A DNA stretch of 37,797 nt, taken from positions 1 through 37,797 of the forward strand of contig CALZIJ010000013.1 of assembly GCA_945787655.1 (NCBI GenBank), given 5' to 3'. Every line of letters begins with the position of its first letter. Position 1 is the stretch's first letter. A model generated the notes under the pieces. It was given only the letters and a program-made list of their open reading frames with translations. It was not told the origin of the DNA and ran no database searches. This stretch comes from Nitrospiria bacterium (lineage in GTDB: Bacteria > Nitrospirota > Nitrospiria > SBBL01 > JAADHI01). Of the stretch, positions 25,713-34,782 are shown in pieces. The position numbers and the translations under genes are program-made.

Positions 25713-26792
25713 ATGAGCGTCCATTCAACATATGATATCGAACGGTCTTATGACGAAAATTATGAAAAAGGCCCCTTTCTTGACATCGCACCTCCACCCC
25801 GGAAGATCAGACCCGAGCAATCCTTTCTGGGCTTTTCGGTCAATTCCAAAATTGGTATCCCTGCCGGCCCCCTTTTAAACGCCAACTGGATCATCACATA
25901 CGCAAAACTCGGCTTTGACCTGCTGGTTTATAAAACCGTTCGGACTCAGGCCAGAGCGTGCCACCCCAACCCGAATTGCATGTACCTCAATCAAAAACGT
26001 CCCCTTCATGAAGTCGATTTTAACCGGCAACTGGTGGCGAGCATGACTCCGCCAAATGATCCGGAAAAAATCAGTATCACCAATTCGTTCGGCATGCCGT
26101 CCCGCGCTCCGGACATCTGGCAAGCGGATGTTCAAAAAGCCAAAGCAGGGATCGGACCGGGACAGCTGCTCATTGTCAGTGTTGTGGGAACACCGGGAGA
26201 AGGCGACCTTCTAGCCGATTATGTCAGGGGGGCGGCGCTTGCGGTAGAGGCGGGCGCACCCGCCGTTGAAATCAACCTGTCCTGTCCCAATGTAGTCTCC
26301 CGCGAAGGCAGTATTTTTACAGACGCTGATTATTCATCCCAAATCTCAAAAGCCGTGAAGGCCGAAATTGGACCGGTACCGCTCATTATCAAAATGGGTT
26401 ATATCGCCGATCCCTTTAATCGGGCAAAGGTCATTGCCGAAAATGCCCCTTTTGTAGACGCCATCTCCAGCATTAATACCTTGTCTTTTGAAGTCATAAA
26501 CAATGAAGGAGAACCTGCATTGCCGGGAGAAGGCCGGCTTCGCTCCGGTGTTTGCGGTGCGGCAATCCGTGCCTGTGCACAAACCCAGACCCAGCATATT
26601 GTCTCCCTGAGAAAGCAGCACCAATATGGCTTTGCGATCATCGGCGTCGGCGGCATTATGAACACCACCCATATCACAGAATATTTTCAATTCGGCGCCG
26701 ATGCCGTGATGTCCGCAACCGGTGCCATGTGGAACCCGCTCCTTGCCTATCACTATTGGAAAGAGAACGCCACACCGTCTCCTGAACAATAA
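25713..26792 (+). CDS. Dihydroorotate-dehydrogenase-like FMN oxidoreductase
   Basis: A 359-residue FMN-dependent TIM-barrel flavoprotein of the PyrD / PreA superfamily. Motifs are [13 protein letters not shown] (N-terminal phosphate/flavin side), [19 protein letters not shown], the active-site loop [10 protein letters not shown] with Cys as candidate base, PLIIKMGYI, and the C-terminal FMN phosphate loops IIGVGGIMN and [15 protein letters not shown]. True pyrimidine-pathway PyrD proteins are about 300-350 residues; the extended N-terminus ([20 protein letters not shown]) and the setting behind a siroheme reductase and tusA suggest a non-pyrimidine role, perhaps electron supply or another dehydrogenation. 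No Fe-S motif is seen. Assignment to pyrimidine synthesis is not assumed. Confidence 0.8.
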   Translation: MSVHSTYDIERSYDENYEKGPFLDIAPPPRKIRPEQSFLGFSVNSKIGIPAGPLLNANWIITYAKLGFDLLVYKTVRTQARACHPNPNCMYLNQKRPLHEVDFNRQLVASMTPPNDPEKISITNSFGMPSRAPDIWQADVQKAKAGIGPGQLLIVSVVGTPGEGDLLADYVRGAALAVEAGAPAVEINLSCPNVVSREGSIFTDADYSSQISKAVKAEIGPVPLIIKMGYIADPFNRAKVIAENAPFVDAISSINTLSFEVINNEGEPALPGEGRLRSGVCGAAIRACAQTQTQHIVSLRKQHQYGFAIIGVGGIMNTTHITEYFQFGADAVMSATGAMWNPLLAYHYWKENATPSPEQ

Positions 26793-26842
26793 CGATCCAT
26801 GAAACCCTTGTTTTTAATGTTGAACCCCGAACACTGTACACG

Positions 26843-28795
26843 ATGATTTCCCTGTCTCATGTTTCAAAAACATTTGGAGGACGCACACTATTCTCCGATG
26901 TGACCTTCCAGGTTTCACGCAAAGACCGAATCGCTCTGATCGGTCCTAACGGGACGGGTAAAACCACACTTTTTGAAATTATCTCCGGAAACATGTCCTC
27001 GGATACGGGGGAGATCGTCATCGCGAAATCTGCCCGCATCGGGGTGCTTTCCCAGGAAATCATCGACCATCGCGGTAAAACCATTTTAGATGAAGTGCTA
27101 TCCGGCGCCAAAAGTATCGATAAAATCACAAATGAACTACAAGCCGTCAATCTTCAAATTGAAAAAACAAAGGATCAAACGGAAAAATCCGCACTGGGCC
27201 TGCGTTATGCGGCGCTGCAAAGTGAATTTGAACATCGTGATGGCTACGCATTAAAAGCCCGCGTTGAAAAAATTCTATCAGGGCTTGGTTTTCAAACAGC
27301 GGACATCCAACGAAAAACGGACCAGCTCAGTGGTGGGTGGCGGATGCGTGTTGCGTTGGCGAAATTGTTGGTGTCACAACCGGATATGATGTTACTGGAT
27401 GAACCCACCAACCATCTTGATCTCGCCTCTTTAATCTGGCTTGAAGCCTTTCTCAAGGAGTATCCCGGAGGGATTTTAATGATCTCACACGACCGTGCTT
27501 TTATTAATGCACTGGTCAACCGGGTCTTTGAGCTAGATCAAGGGAAAGTCGTTTCATATACCGGCAATTACGATCAATACGATATGGTAAAAGCAGAAAT
27601 CCTGGCGATCGAACAGGCCACCTTTGAAAATCAGCAAAAAAAAATTACGCAGACCCAGCAGTTTATTGACCGCTTTAGGGCCAAAGCCACCAAAGCCCGT
27701 CAGGCCCAAAGCCGGGTCAAACAACTCGAAAAAATGGATGTCGTCACGGCACCGTCCAATCGAACGAAACAGATCAACTTTGATTTCCCTCAACCGGAAC
27801 GCTGTGGCAGAGACGTGATATCACTTTGTAATGCCTCTAAATCGTATGGCCCTAAAAAAGTGTTCGATGCACTCGACCTTGTTTTGGAGCGAGGAGAAAA
27901 AATAGCATTAGTCGGTCCAAACGGGGCAGGAAAATCCACCCTGATTAAACTGCTGGCGGGTGCGATTGCCCCCGATTCGGGGAGACGGTCACTGGGTAAC
28001 CAAGTGGAGGTCGCCTACTTTGGTCAACACCAGCTGGAAACCTTAAATCTTTCCGCTTCGGTGCTGGAAGAGATTGGATCAGCCGCGCCCAAATCCTCCC
28101 AAACGTTTTTAAGAGGTCTTCTTGGCGCTTTTTTATTTCAGGGTGACGACGTTTTAAAAAAAGTATCAGTCCTGAGCGGAGGAGAAAAAAGCCGTCTGGC
28201 GCTGGCCAAGTTACTGGTTCGTCCGGCCAATCTCATTCTTTTGGATGAACCAACGAACCATCTCGATATCCCCTCCCGTGAAGTCCTCAGCCAAACCTTG
28301 CACGCCTATACCGGCACCTTGTGCATGATTACACACGATCGCCAATTTATTCGGGAAATCGCGAATACCATTATTGAGGTAGATCAGGGCAAGGTCACCC
28401 GGTTTTCGGGAGATTACGACTACTATTGTTATAAAAAAGAACGGCAGGAATCCCCCCTCAAGGCCGAGGGTTCTCCCATCAAGATGGACTCACTAAAAAC
28501 TGGTGGACCCGACGAAAAAGTGCGGAAAAGACAAGAAGCCGAGGCGCGAAATCAATTATATCGCGCTCGAAAACCCTTGAAACATAAAATCGATAAGATA
28601 GAACAATCACTTGAGGTCAAAACACAAGCCTACGAGGACTGCGTCAACGCCCTTTCAGACCCTTTGCTGATCCAAGACAAAACCCGCTTTCAGGAAACCA
28701 TGCAGCGCCACAATCAACTGAAAAAAGAAATTGATGAAGAAACCACCCTGTGGGAAACACTTTCCCTGGAATATGAAGACCTGCTTTCCGAATAA
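26843..28795 (+). CDS. ABC-F ribosome-associated ATPase (YheS-like)
   Basis: A 650-residue soluble protein with two ABC ATPase domains and no membrane segment. Domain 1 has [24 protein letters not shown] and [12 protein letters not shown]; domain 2 has [24 protein letters not shown] and [12 protein letters not shown]. The linker between them ([18 protein letters not shown], about residues 270-290) is the tRNA-facing motif of ABC-F factors and reads like that of YheS. A C-terminal coiled coil (560-650) is also typical. ABC-F proteins bind the ribosomal E site to relieve stalls, or protect it from antibiotics. No resistance leader is seen upstream, so a housekeeping role is likelier. It lies 50 bases after the flavoprotein; no clear ribosome site. 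Confidence 0.9.
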   Translation: MISLSHVSKTFGGRTLFSDVTFQVSRKDRIALIGPNGTGKTTLFEIISGNMSSDTGEIVIAKSARIGVLSQEIIDHRGKTILDEVLSGAKSIDKITNELQAVNLQIEKTKDQTEKSALGLRYAALQSEFEHRDGYALKARVEKILSGLGFQTADIQRKTDQLSGGWRMRVALAKLLVSQPDMMLLDEPTNHLDLASLIWLEAFLKEYPGGILMISHDRAFINALVNRVFELDQGKVVSYTGNYDQYDMVKAEILAIEQATFENQQKKITQTQQFIDRFRAKATKARQAQSRVKQLEKMDVVTAPSNRTKQINFDFPQPERCGRDVISLCNASKSYGPKKVFDALDLVLERGEKIALVGPNGAGKSTLIKLLAGAIAPDSGRRSLGNQVEVAYFGQHQLETLNLSASVLEEIGSAAPKSSQTFLRGLLGAFLFQGDDVLKKVSVLSGGEKSRLALAKLLVRPANLILLDEPTNHLDIPSREVLSQTLHAYTGTLCMITHDRQFIREIANTIIEVDQGKVTRFSGDYDYYCYKKERQESPLKAEGSPIKMDSLKTGGPDEKVRKRQEAEARNQLYRARKPLKHKIDKIEQSLEVKTQAYEDCVNALSDPLLIQDKTRFQETMQRHNQLKKEIDEETTLWETLSLEYEDLLSE

Positions 28796-28832
28796 ACTTC
28801 GGGCCTCCTCTCCATTAAAGAGTCGTTTTCTT

Positions 28833-29486
28833 TTATTTTGTTTTTTCCGCCGGAGGATGACGGTGCGGGAAATGACGAGGGAAAAAAGGGGAACGGTAAG
28901 GCCACGCGCCATATGGATATGGGATAAAAGGGCCACGGTAAAAATACGGGGGATAAAACGGATCGTAACAATCATGAACAAATGGAGATCGGCAATAGGA
29001 GTAGTAATGTGCGGGTTCTGAGCGTTCCTGCCAAAGATGGATATGAGCGGCAGATAAATAGGGGTAACGATACTCCATTTCTCCCAATGGTTTTTTTTCC
29101 TCTTTTATAATTTCTCCGACAATAGTGATTTCCCGCCCTTCTTTATAAATACCAGGGTCCAAAAACTGACCCGCCTTCTCCACAAGAAAACGTCCGGCGC
29201 TCTGATCGGTTTCCAAAGGCCGGTCCCTGCGTCCCAAGGGTTTTTGAATCACCTCTAATATCGTTCCCCCCTCATAAACAGTGGTTTGCAAAATGACGCC
29301 GCCGACGAGTACAGTCTTCCCGACTGACGCTGCGGGGTCCATAATCACCTCCTGAAAAGTCAGGTTGGGCGTAATGATGGGCCTCAAATCTTCCGGGACC
29401 GCCTTGACTCCGGAAAAACAGGCCGATAGCAACACCATCGGTAAAACAATCACCATCTGCTTCAGTTGAAATCTTATGCCCACCAT
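28833..29486 (-). CDS. Slp-family outer-membrane lipoprotein with an aromatic tail
   Basis: A 217-residue lipoprotein: signal MVIVLPMVLLSAC with Cys23 lipidated. The middle (FQEVIMDPAASVGKTVLVGG, EVIQKPLGRRDRP, FLVEKAGQFLDPGIY, REITIVGEI) is the OB-like Slp domain found in stress-induced lipoproteins. The last 60 residues form an unusual tail rich in Tyr, Phe, Pro, His and Arg (SPFVHDCYDPFYPPYFYRGP, RSPFFPRHFPHRHPP). The ATG has AAAGGG before it; a start ten residues later would still give a lipoprotein. Convergent with the ABC-F gene and divergent from the barrel gene. Slp proteins are starvation or acid-stress linked in enterics; the role here is open. Confidence 0.85.
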   Translation of the reverse strand: MVGIRFQLKQMVIVLPMVLLSACFSGVKAVPEDLRPIITPNLTFQEVIMDPAASVGKTVLVGGVILQTTVYEGGTILEVIQKPLGRRDRPLETDQSAGRFLVEKAGQFLDPGIYKEGREITIVGEIIKEEKKPLGEMEYRYPYLSAAHIHLWQERSEPAHYYSYCRSPFVHDCYDPFYPPYFYRGPFIPYPYGAWPYRSPFFPRHFPHRHPPAEKTK

Positions 29487-29533
29487 TAGAAACCCTTTTC
29501 TTAAAAAAGTACTGTTAATATTAGATCATGAAA

Positions 29534-29571
29534 TTGAACAGGATCTCAAGGCTGAATTTTTTTGAACAGGA
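29534..29571. repeat. Short direct repeat in the divergent promoter region
   Basis: TTGAACAGGA occurs at 29534-29543 and again at 29562-29571, spaced 28 bases start to start, between the Slp and barrel genes. It could be a pair of regulator sites, or chance. Confidence 0.3.
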
Positions 29572-29652
29572 GGCCATTGGAATGCAAGAATTCTACTAAA
29601 ATGTAAATCATAAACATATTAATTATTATCCCCTGTACAATGACCTCTTCGC

Positions 29653-29681
29653 TTGATATTGAATACCCTCTCGTTTATGAT
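29653..29681 (+). promoter_or_regulatory. Promoter of the outer-membrane barrel gene
   Basis: TTGATA (29653-29658), 17-base spacer, TATGAT (29676-29681). It ends about 42 bases before the ATG at 29724. Its position argues against the earlier in-frame ATG at 29640 as the true start. Confidence 0.5.
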
Positions 29682-29723
29682 CTTTCCGCGTTAAAAAACC
29701 ACTCTTGCTTTAAGGAGTCGCTC

Positions 29724-30584
29724 ATGAAACGCTATATGTTTCTTTCAGGATTATTCTTTGCCTCCCTTGTTTTTTCCCAGCCCAGCTGGGCGTCCAGCGC
29801 AACGCAATTTATCCGGATTCCGGCGACCCTTTTTGGCCCAAGTGGTCTTATGCTCACACAATCGATTGATACACTGCCCCAAAACGCGTTTGAATTTTCT
29901 TTGGGAGTCAGTGGGGAGGACAGTGACCAACCCAATAATTATACAGAACTGACGACTTACGCGACAATAGGAGTCGGGCTTTCCTCCAGCCTGGAAGCCA
30001 CATTACAAGTGCCGTATGTCGCAGACAGCAACAAAATCGGGAGTGATGAAAATGATATCGGAGATGTAAACCTCTCAATCAAGTGGCGTTTCCTAGATCC
30101 CAACACAAACCTCACTCTTCCGGGTTTTGCGGTCTCGATTACTGGATTCTTTCCGACGGGAGACCCTCAAAAAGGGATCGGTGAAGTGGACTCCTGGGGC
30201 GTAAAAGCGCTTTTGATTTCTTCTGCTGAAGTCGAGATCACCCTTTTTTCATACCAATTGCTGATGGGTGTCTATGCAGACGGCGGCGTATTTTTTCAGG
30301 ATTCAGGAGACCCGACGGAAGAACAGTATGGAGTCGTCAATCTTGGTTTTTTACTCCCCTTAAACGAAACCCGGCAACTTCAGTTATTATTAGAAGGTAA
30401 TGCGAAGGTAGACCGGCAAACTTTTGTCCCCGCAAACGCCAATGGAGATTATAAGGCCGTGACCTCCAGCCTCCGTTATGTGGCAAAACAGATTGCCCTG
30501 ACTGCCGGATGGCAGCACCGGTTTAATGAAAATCCCAATGATGACTCAGACCTGTTAATGCTCCAGGGAAGTTTTATTTTTTAA
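29724..30584 (+). CDS. Outer-membrane beta-barrel protein
   Basis: A 286-residue exported protein with signal peptide MKRYMFLSGLFFASLVFS cleaved near SWASS. The body alternates polar and hydrophobic residues in beta-strands, with aromatic girdles (NAFEFSLGVSGED, TYATIGVGLSSSLEATLQVP, GDVNLSIKWRFLDP, FAVSITGFFPTGDP) and ends in a strand with terminal Phe (LMLQGSFIF), the signal recognised by the Bam machinery. The pattern resembles the MetA-pathway/transporter-like barrels involved in outer-membrane passage of small hydrophobic compounds, but substrate is unknown. Start at 29724 is supported by AAGGAG and the signal peptide; a longer frame from 29640 would bury the signal sequence. Convergent with era. 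Confidence 0.85.
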   Translation: MKRYMFLSGLFFASLVFSQPSWASSATQFIRIPATLFGPSGLMLTQSIDTLPQNAFEFSLGVSGEDSDQPNNYTELTTYATIGVGLSSSLEATLQVPYVADSNKIGSDENDIGDVNLSIKWRFLDPNTNLTLPGFAVSITGFFPTGDPQKGIGEVDSWGVKALLISSAEVEITLFSYQLLMGVYADGGVFFQDSGDPTEEQYGVVNLGFLLPLNETRQLQLLLEGNAKVDRQTFVPANANGDYKAVTSSLRYVAKQIALTAGWQHRFNENPNDDSDLLMLQGSFIF

Positions 30585-30603
30585 CAGGTTCTATGGAATG
30601 GCT

Positions 30604-31509
30604 TTAATAATCCATCTGGGAAAGAAAATAGTCATCGGTGCGCCAATTTTTTCTGACTTTAACCCATAACTCCAAAAAGATTTTTGTGGCCAGTAGTTTT
30701 TCCAGTTCCAAACGCGCGGTTTGTCCGATTTCCTTAAGTAAATGGCCCTGTTTTCCGATGAGAATTCCTTTTTGTGACGAACGCTCCACATAAAGCGTGG
30801 CTTGAATTTTAGTGAGATTCTTCTTCTCTTCTTCTTTAAAGGATTCTATCTGGACAGCAATCACATACGGCACTTCATCACGCGTTTTTAAAATAACCTT
30901 TTCTCGAATTATTTCTGAAGCTAAAAACCGAACCGATTGATCCGTCGCGATATCTTCCGGAAAAAGAGGCATTCCTTCCGGGATATTTTTTTTGATTAAG
31001 GCGAGTAAAGCAGGGACATTTTCTCCTGTCAAGGCCGATATCGGGATGACATCAGAGAATAATCCTTCTTCAGTGTAAGCCTGAAGGACCGGGATCAGAC
31101 GATCATTTTTGATCGTATCTATTTTATTCACTACCAGTATTTTTGGAGTGTTTATTTCTTTTAAATGCCCCGTAATCAAAGCGTCTTTTGACCCAAAGGT
31201 CAAATCGGGCGGCACCAGGAAAAGGACCAGATCAATTTCACTTAAAGTGGCCAGCGCCGTTTGAACCATGCGACGATTTAATCCGCCTCGCGCCTGATGG
31301 ATGCCCGGCGTATCAAAAAAAACGATTTGCGCATGATCATCGTTAAAAATACCCAGAATCCGGTTCCTCGTGGTTTGTGGTTTGTCTGTTACGATTGAAA
31401 TTTTTTCATCCAGAATCTGATTGAGCAAAGTCGACTTTCCGACATTAGGTCGTCCAATCAGGGCAACAAACCCCATCTGCCGGTCAGGTGTTTTTTCGGG
31501 TGTTTTCAA
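30604..31509 (-). CDS. era: Ribosome-assembly GTPase Era
   Basis: Era binds the 3' end of 16S rRNA during 30S maturation. The 301-residue protein shows the G-domain motifs in order: G1 GRPNVGKS (19-26), G2 region QTTRNRILGI, G3 DTPG (66-69), G4 NKID (about 129-132) and a G5-like SAL. These are followed by the C-terminal KH domain with GKQGHLLKEIGQTARLELEK, the RNA-binding helix. Start is a TTG placed 4 bases after AAAGGAGTCTT; an ATG 11 codons later lies too near the G1 loop. It follows the FtsB-like gene after 77 bases on the same strand, and terminates the long operon. Confidence 0.96.
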   Translation of the reverse strand: MKTPEKTPDRQMGFVALIGRPNVGKSTLLNQILDEKISIVTDKPQTTRNRILGIFNDDHAQIVFFDTPGIHQARGGLNRRMVQTALATLSEIDLVLFLVPPDLTFGSKDALITGHLKEINTPKILVVNKIDTIKNDRLIPVLQAYTEEGLFSDVIPISALTGENVPALLALIKKNIPEGMPLFPEDIATDQSVRFLASEIIREKVILKTRDEVPYVIAVQIESFKEEEKKNLTKIQATLYVERSSQKGILIGKQGHLLKEIGQTARLELEKLLATKIFLELWVKVRKNWRTDDYFLSQMDY

Positions 31510-31586
31510 AAGACTCCTTTAAGTAAATAATATGAAGGAATGATCAGGAAATAGAAGGGCACAAAACGACAATATGCATGAGGTAT

Positions 31587-31916
31587 TCAATGCGGCAAGG
31601 TTTCAACAAATTCAAAGACCAGCTCCCCGTCTTTAACCAGGCCCAGTTGTTCACGCGCTAAACGTTCTATTGTCTCTGGATCTGATTTCAGGGCCTCAAT
31701 GTGCGTGAGAAGAGTTTCATTTTCTTGTTGTATCGTTGCAATTTCTGCCTGGACTTTGACATAAGTACCCTTGACCTTTGCGGCATTGAATAATCCCATT
31801 TCCCCAAAGAAAAATGAAAGCACCATATAGATATTAATAAAAACACCCAGAGCAATCAAAATTCGCCCCACGGGGTGTTGGCTTTGAGCAGATTCCGTTT
31901 TTCTTCGATTCATCAT
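31587..31916 (-). CDS. ftsB: FtsB/DivIC-like septum-formation protein
   Basis: A 109-residue bitopic protein: short cytoplasmic N-terminus (NRRKTESAQSQHPVGR), one membrane helix (ILIALGVFINIYMVLSFFFG), a periplasmic coiled coil (VQAEIATIQQENETLLTHIE) and the family ending RLAREQLGLVKDGELVFEF. FtsB works with FtsL and FtsQ to activate the divisome. The in-frame ATG pair at 31916/31913 gives the usual length; a longer reading from 32012 would add an uninterpretable Cys/Trp-rich stretch and overlap the TonB-like gene's tail. The ribosome site is weak. Sits directly before era. Confidence 0.85.
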   Translation of the reverse strand: MMNRRKTESAQSQHPVGRILIALGVFINIYMVLSFFFGEMGLFNAAKVKGTYVKVQAEIATIQQENETLLTHIEALKSDPETIERLAREQLGLVKDGELVFEFVETLPH

Positions 31917-32027
31917 ATGATTCCAAAAATCAGGAAAAGTCCTACCTCTTTTAATATCACAAAGATCCTGACTCTGCCACACAAAACATCTTTTTGCCAA
32001 GGGGGAGCGCAAGGTTGAGACGGTAGT

Positions 32028-33041
32028 TTACACCGGAAAAAAAACAAAAGGATAAGTGAGGACAATAATGCCGGGGTACAATTTCGGGAATTTCCACATC
32101 CGGATCCGTTTGGCCAAAGCCTGTTCCAAGGGCTGATGATCCATCGTACTGTTGACCACGCGCGCATCTATCACCTTGCCTTCCCCATCGATGGAAAATT
32201 CCACGGTCACTGTTCCCTTCAGTGTGGGTTTTGAACGCAGTTCCTTATTATAGAGATAAACCAAGCCGCCCTTATACTTGTCCACAACCCGTGCGATCGC
32301 GTCGTAATCTATGGGAGTCCTTTCTGAATTTCGGCCTTTCACCCGCAAACCCACGTCTTGACCTAAACCATGCCCTTTTCCGTCCACTCCGCCCTGAGCG
32401 GCGGCAATCTCCGTGACCGTGACTTCTTCCCTCTTTTCAAGGCGAACCGCTTCACTTTGCCGGTGCTTTGAAAGGCTGGCAATTTTTTTATTCGCCAATT
32501 CGCTTCGGCCTGGCCGACCCACCGCGCTTAAGGACGACTTTTTTTTCTTTTTCGCGGGTTTTGCGGAAACCACTTCGGCAGAAGAAAACACCTTTTCAAG
32601 GCGGTCATCTTCGATCAGTTCACTGAATCTCCCCTCGGACTCTTCTTCTATGAAAGACGCGAGGAGCCCGGTCTTGCGGACCATTTCGCGATTGTCTTCA
32701 AGGGAAGGCTGCGGAACATCCTTTTTAACCTCAGGTTTTTTAGTGAGTTTGGGTTTATTTTCAGGAGATACCTTTTCTTTCGCCTCCTTTTTTTCCTTGA
32801 TTTCAGGCTTGACCGGCGCTTTCGCTTGAGGGCTTTCCAACTTGACCGGAGGCGGAACAGATATTTTCGGCGGCTCTAAAATCAGTTTCGCCACACGATC
32901 TGACAGTTGGTGGATGTCCGGTTTTTTTAAATCAGGCAAGTGCACGACAGTGATCGCAACACCCAACAAAAAATAAAACCCAAGAGAGTACCTGAGTATT
33001 TTGCGAAATAAAATTTCTTCCTGATCGACTGAATATAACAT
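32028..33041 (-). CDS. AgmX/TonB-like energy-transducing protein
   Basis: A 337-residue envelope-spanning protein: membrane helix YSLGFYFLLGVAITVVHLP, then a long Pro/Lys/Glu-rich extended region (about 65-190, e.g. KPEIKEKKEAKEKVSPENKP), and a C-terminal TonB-like domain (DYDAIARVVDKYKGGLVYLY, LKGTVTVEFSIDGEGKV, ARVVNSTMDHQPLEQALAKR, WKFP). This domain is the AgmX/PglI type, in which a Cys/Tyr-Tyr pattern follows IxxVVxxY. With ExbB and two ExbD proteins upstream it should transmit proton-motive force to an outer-membrane partner. ATG at 33041 has AGGAAG before it and follows the second ExbD gene by 10 bases; a longer start (33113) would overlap that gene. Confidence 0.85.
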   Translation of the reverse strand: MLYSVDQEEILFRKILRYSLGFYFLLGVAITVVHLPDLKKPDIHQLSDRVAKLILEPPKISVPPPVKLESPQAKAPVKPEIKEKKEAKEKVSPENKPKLTKKPEVKKDVPQPSLEDNREMVRKTGLLASFIEEESEGRFSELIEDDRLEKVFSSAEVVSAKPAKKKKKSSLSAVGRPGRSELANKKIASLSKHRQSEAVRLEKREEVTVTEIAAAQGGVDGKGHGLGQDVGLRVKGRNSERTPIDYDAIARVVDKYKGGLVYLYNKELRSKPTLKGTVTVEFSIDGEGKVIDARVVNSTMDHQPLEQALAKRIRMWKFPKLYPGIIVLTYPFVFFPV

Positions 33042-33051
33042 TATTGTCTTC

Positions 33052-33549
33052 CTAAGCCGGGGTTTCCTGCCGCACGACCCCCAGGGAGATATTCGGGTAT
33101 CCTGCTTCTGCACTGGTATTCATCAATTTTTTAAGCAGTTTAAAGGGAATCTTTTTGTCTCCCAAAAGGGTGATGTTTCCGGTAAAGTGAACCGAGGTGT
33201 TTTTGCTGGCCAGGAATCGAGTCCGTTCTGTTAAGCGCCCCAATGCTTCCAAAACGGGAGATAGAATCAGCCCCTTTTCCTCAAGAGCCTCCTTCACAGT
33301 CATCACAGGCCTCCCTTCAATCACGATATCTTTTCCAGTGACCATCATTTGTATCGTTGATCGAGGCAGTGCCTGCGCGGTTGAACTGGGTAACTGCAAC
33401 TGATCGTCAGCAGGAAGGGCCATGCCTTCATCACCTAATTGAACCAGCAAAAACAGCAGCAAAATCGTAAAAATATCCATCAAGCTGATCACCGTTAATT
33501 GGACAATGCCATTTTTTCTCCTGATTCTATGTGCACTGCCAGATCTCAT
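33052..33549 (-). CDS. ExbD/TolR-family protein (second copy)
   Basis: A 165-residue proton-channel partner: short basic cytoplasmic N-terminus, one membrane helix with the catalytic Asp (VISLMDIFTILLLFLLVQL; Asp near residue 25), then a periplasmic domain (TIQMMVTGKDIVIEGRPVMT, ending LLKKLMNTSAEAGYPNISLG). The Asp is the proton-coupled residue of ExbD/TolR/MotB-like proteins. The ATG overlaps the end of the first ExbD gene by four bases. Its periplasmic half is unlike the first copy, so the two are probably specialised subunits, as in Agl/TolQRA-like machines with two R-type proteins. Confidence 0.88.
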   Translation of the reverse strand: MRSGSAHRIRRKNGIVQLTVISLMDIFTILLLFLLVQLGDEGMALPADDQLQLPSSTAQALPRSTIQMMVTGKDIVIEGRPVMTVKEALEEKGLILSPVLEALGRLTERTRFLASKNTSVHFTGNITLLGDKKIPFKLLKKLMNTSAEAGYPNISLGVVRQETPA

Positions 33550-34031
33550 GCGGCTTTTACCTCCCCGATTGAGATTTTAGGAAAAAGCACCTGATCTTGA
33601 GTTTCACGACAGGCATCCATTACGGCGATGAGCGAATCATAGGGGATATCCGGTTCGCTGAGCAAAATCATGGCTTGTTCATTCGGGTAGCTGTTTTTGA
33701 CTTTTTGTAAAAGGCGTGACAAAGGCTCCAGCGGATCACCCGGCCTCGTGAAAGGAAACCGGGTCAGTGTGATCCCGCTGCCTGAAACCGTCAGTCCTGT
33801 GGCACGCAGAGCCACCACAAGGCGGAAAGGCTCTTTTTCCGATTGGACGATTTCAGGATTCTTCTGAGAATCTGGCAATTTCATTTCCAGCACAGCCAGA
33901 CGGGAAAAGACGATACCGCTTAATAAGAAAGGGACCAGCACCACCATCAAATTCATAAACGGCGTGATATTTAATTCAGCCTTTTCCGTGCCCCTCCGTC
34001 TCACACTGCGGGATATCGGTCTATTTCTCAT
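33546..34031 (-). CDS. ExbD/TolR-family protein (first copy)
   Basis: A 161-residue proton-channel partner: basic N-terminus (MRNRPISRSVRRRGTEKAEL), NITPFMNLMVVLVPFLLSG membrane helix, then a periplasmic domain ending LLSEPDIPYDSLIAVMDACRE and FPKISIGEV, the typical ExbD fold. The usual ExbD membrane motif is P-x-x-D-x-x-x-x-L; here it reads PFMNLM, with Asn in place of the proton-carrying Asp. That would make this copy non-conducting, leaving the second copy to carry the Asp. The start ATG at 34031 overlaps the ExbB stop (GTCATGAGAAATAG), a coupling signal; an earlier frame start (34103) lies inside exbB. Confidence 0.85.
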   Translation of the reverse strand: MRNRPISRSVRRRGTEKAELNITPFMNLMVVLVPFLLSGIVFSRLAVLEMKLPDSQKNPEIVQSEKEPFRLVVALRATGLTVSGSGITLTRFPFTRPGDPLEPLSRLLQKVKNSYPNEQAMILLSEPDIPYDSLIAVMDACRETQDQVLFPKISIGEVKAA

Positions 34032-34782
34032 GACGCGCGCTTTCACCGCTGCCGGTTTGAGGTTGATCTGCCCATTCTGATTTTTCTGCCTGGATATTTC
34101 CAAGACTAAAACCCGGAGATGCAGCAGACGATATCGCCTGCTCCTGAAAAATCCGGCTTGAAAGATTCACCAATTTTAAAGCGTATTCATCCAGACGGTC
34201 GATCATCCGATTGGTCCAGGCTTGTAAAAAAGTATAAATCAACATCATCGGAATCGCGACAAGCAGCCCGAAGGCAGTGGTGTTCATTGCAACCGAAATC
34301 CCTTTTGCGAGCAATGCCGACTTTTGTGACGGGTCAGCAACCGCAACCGCCGTGAACGCTTCGATCAGTCCCATAATTGTTCCGAGCAACCCAATCAAGG
34401 TGGCCACATTGGCTAAATTGGGAAGATAGTGCAAACGGGCTTCCAATCGAGGCGTCACTTCGAGCATGGCCTCATCGGTAATGCCTTGAATTGATTCACG
34501 GGATGTCTGTGATTTCATTCCCTCTATCCCGCGACATAAAACATAATGAAGCGGCCGGTCTTGCCCTCCCTTCAAACAGGACTGAAGGGCTTCATCCAGT
34601 TTCTCAGAGGACAAAACCGGAGAAAGCTGTTTCCAAACTTGTTTTTCATCGACACGTGAACGAAAAAGAATCACAACCCTTTCTGCAATAATCGCCGTCC
34701 CGATGGCTAAGATAAGAAGAAGCGGATACATAAAAATACCGCCGGATTGAAAAAAACGTATGATGCCTTCAATGCCATTCAT
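34021..34782 (-). CDS. ExbB/TolQ/MotA-family proton-channel protein
   Basis: A 253-residue inner-membrane protein with three helices: FMYPLLLILAIGTAIIAERV near the N-terminus, LPNLANVATLIGLLGTIMGLIEAFTAV in the middle, and ISVAMNTTAFGLLVAIPMMLIYTFL (stretches shown as family landmarks), with the large cytoplasmic loop between helices 1 and 2. The G-L-L-G-T-x-x-G-x and T-T-x-x-G-L-x-V-A-I-P signatures are intact. Five such subunits with an ExbD dimer convert proton-motive force to motion. The ATG at 34782 has a perfect GGAGGAG and overlaps the stop of the upstream small secreted protein (ATGA), so translation is coupled. A longer start at 34806 is less likely. Confidence 0.92.
   Translation of the reverse strand: MNGIEGIIRFFQSGGIFMYPLLLILAIGTAIIAERVVILFRSRVDEKQVWKQLSPVLSSEKLDEALQSCLKGGQDRPLHYVLCRGIEGMKSQTSRESIQGITDEAMLEVTPRLEARLHYLPNLANVATLIGLLGTIMGLIEAFTAVAVADPSQKSALLAKGISVAMNTTAFGLLVAIPMMLIYTFLQAWTNRMIDRLDEYALKLVNLSSRIFQEQAISSAASPGFSLGNIQAEKSEWADQPQTGSGESARHEK

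Noticed and set aside
25713-26792. Calling the flavoprotein pyrD
   Set aside because: The superfamily is clear, but context and extended N-terminus do not support pyrimidine synthesis, so no symbol is given.
29640-29723. Earlier ATG for the outer-membrane barrel protein
   Set aside because: A promoter-like pair lies inside this stretch, and the later ATG has AAGGAG and gives a proper signal peptide.
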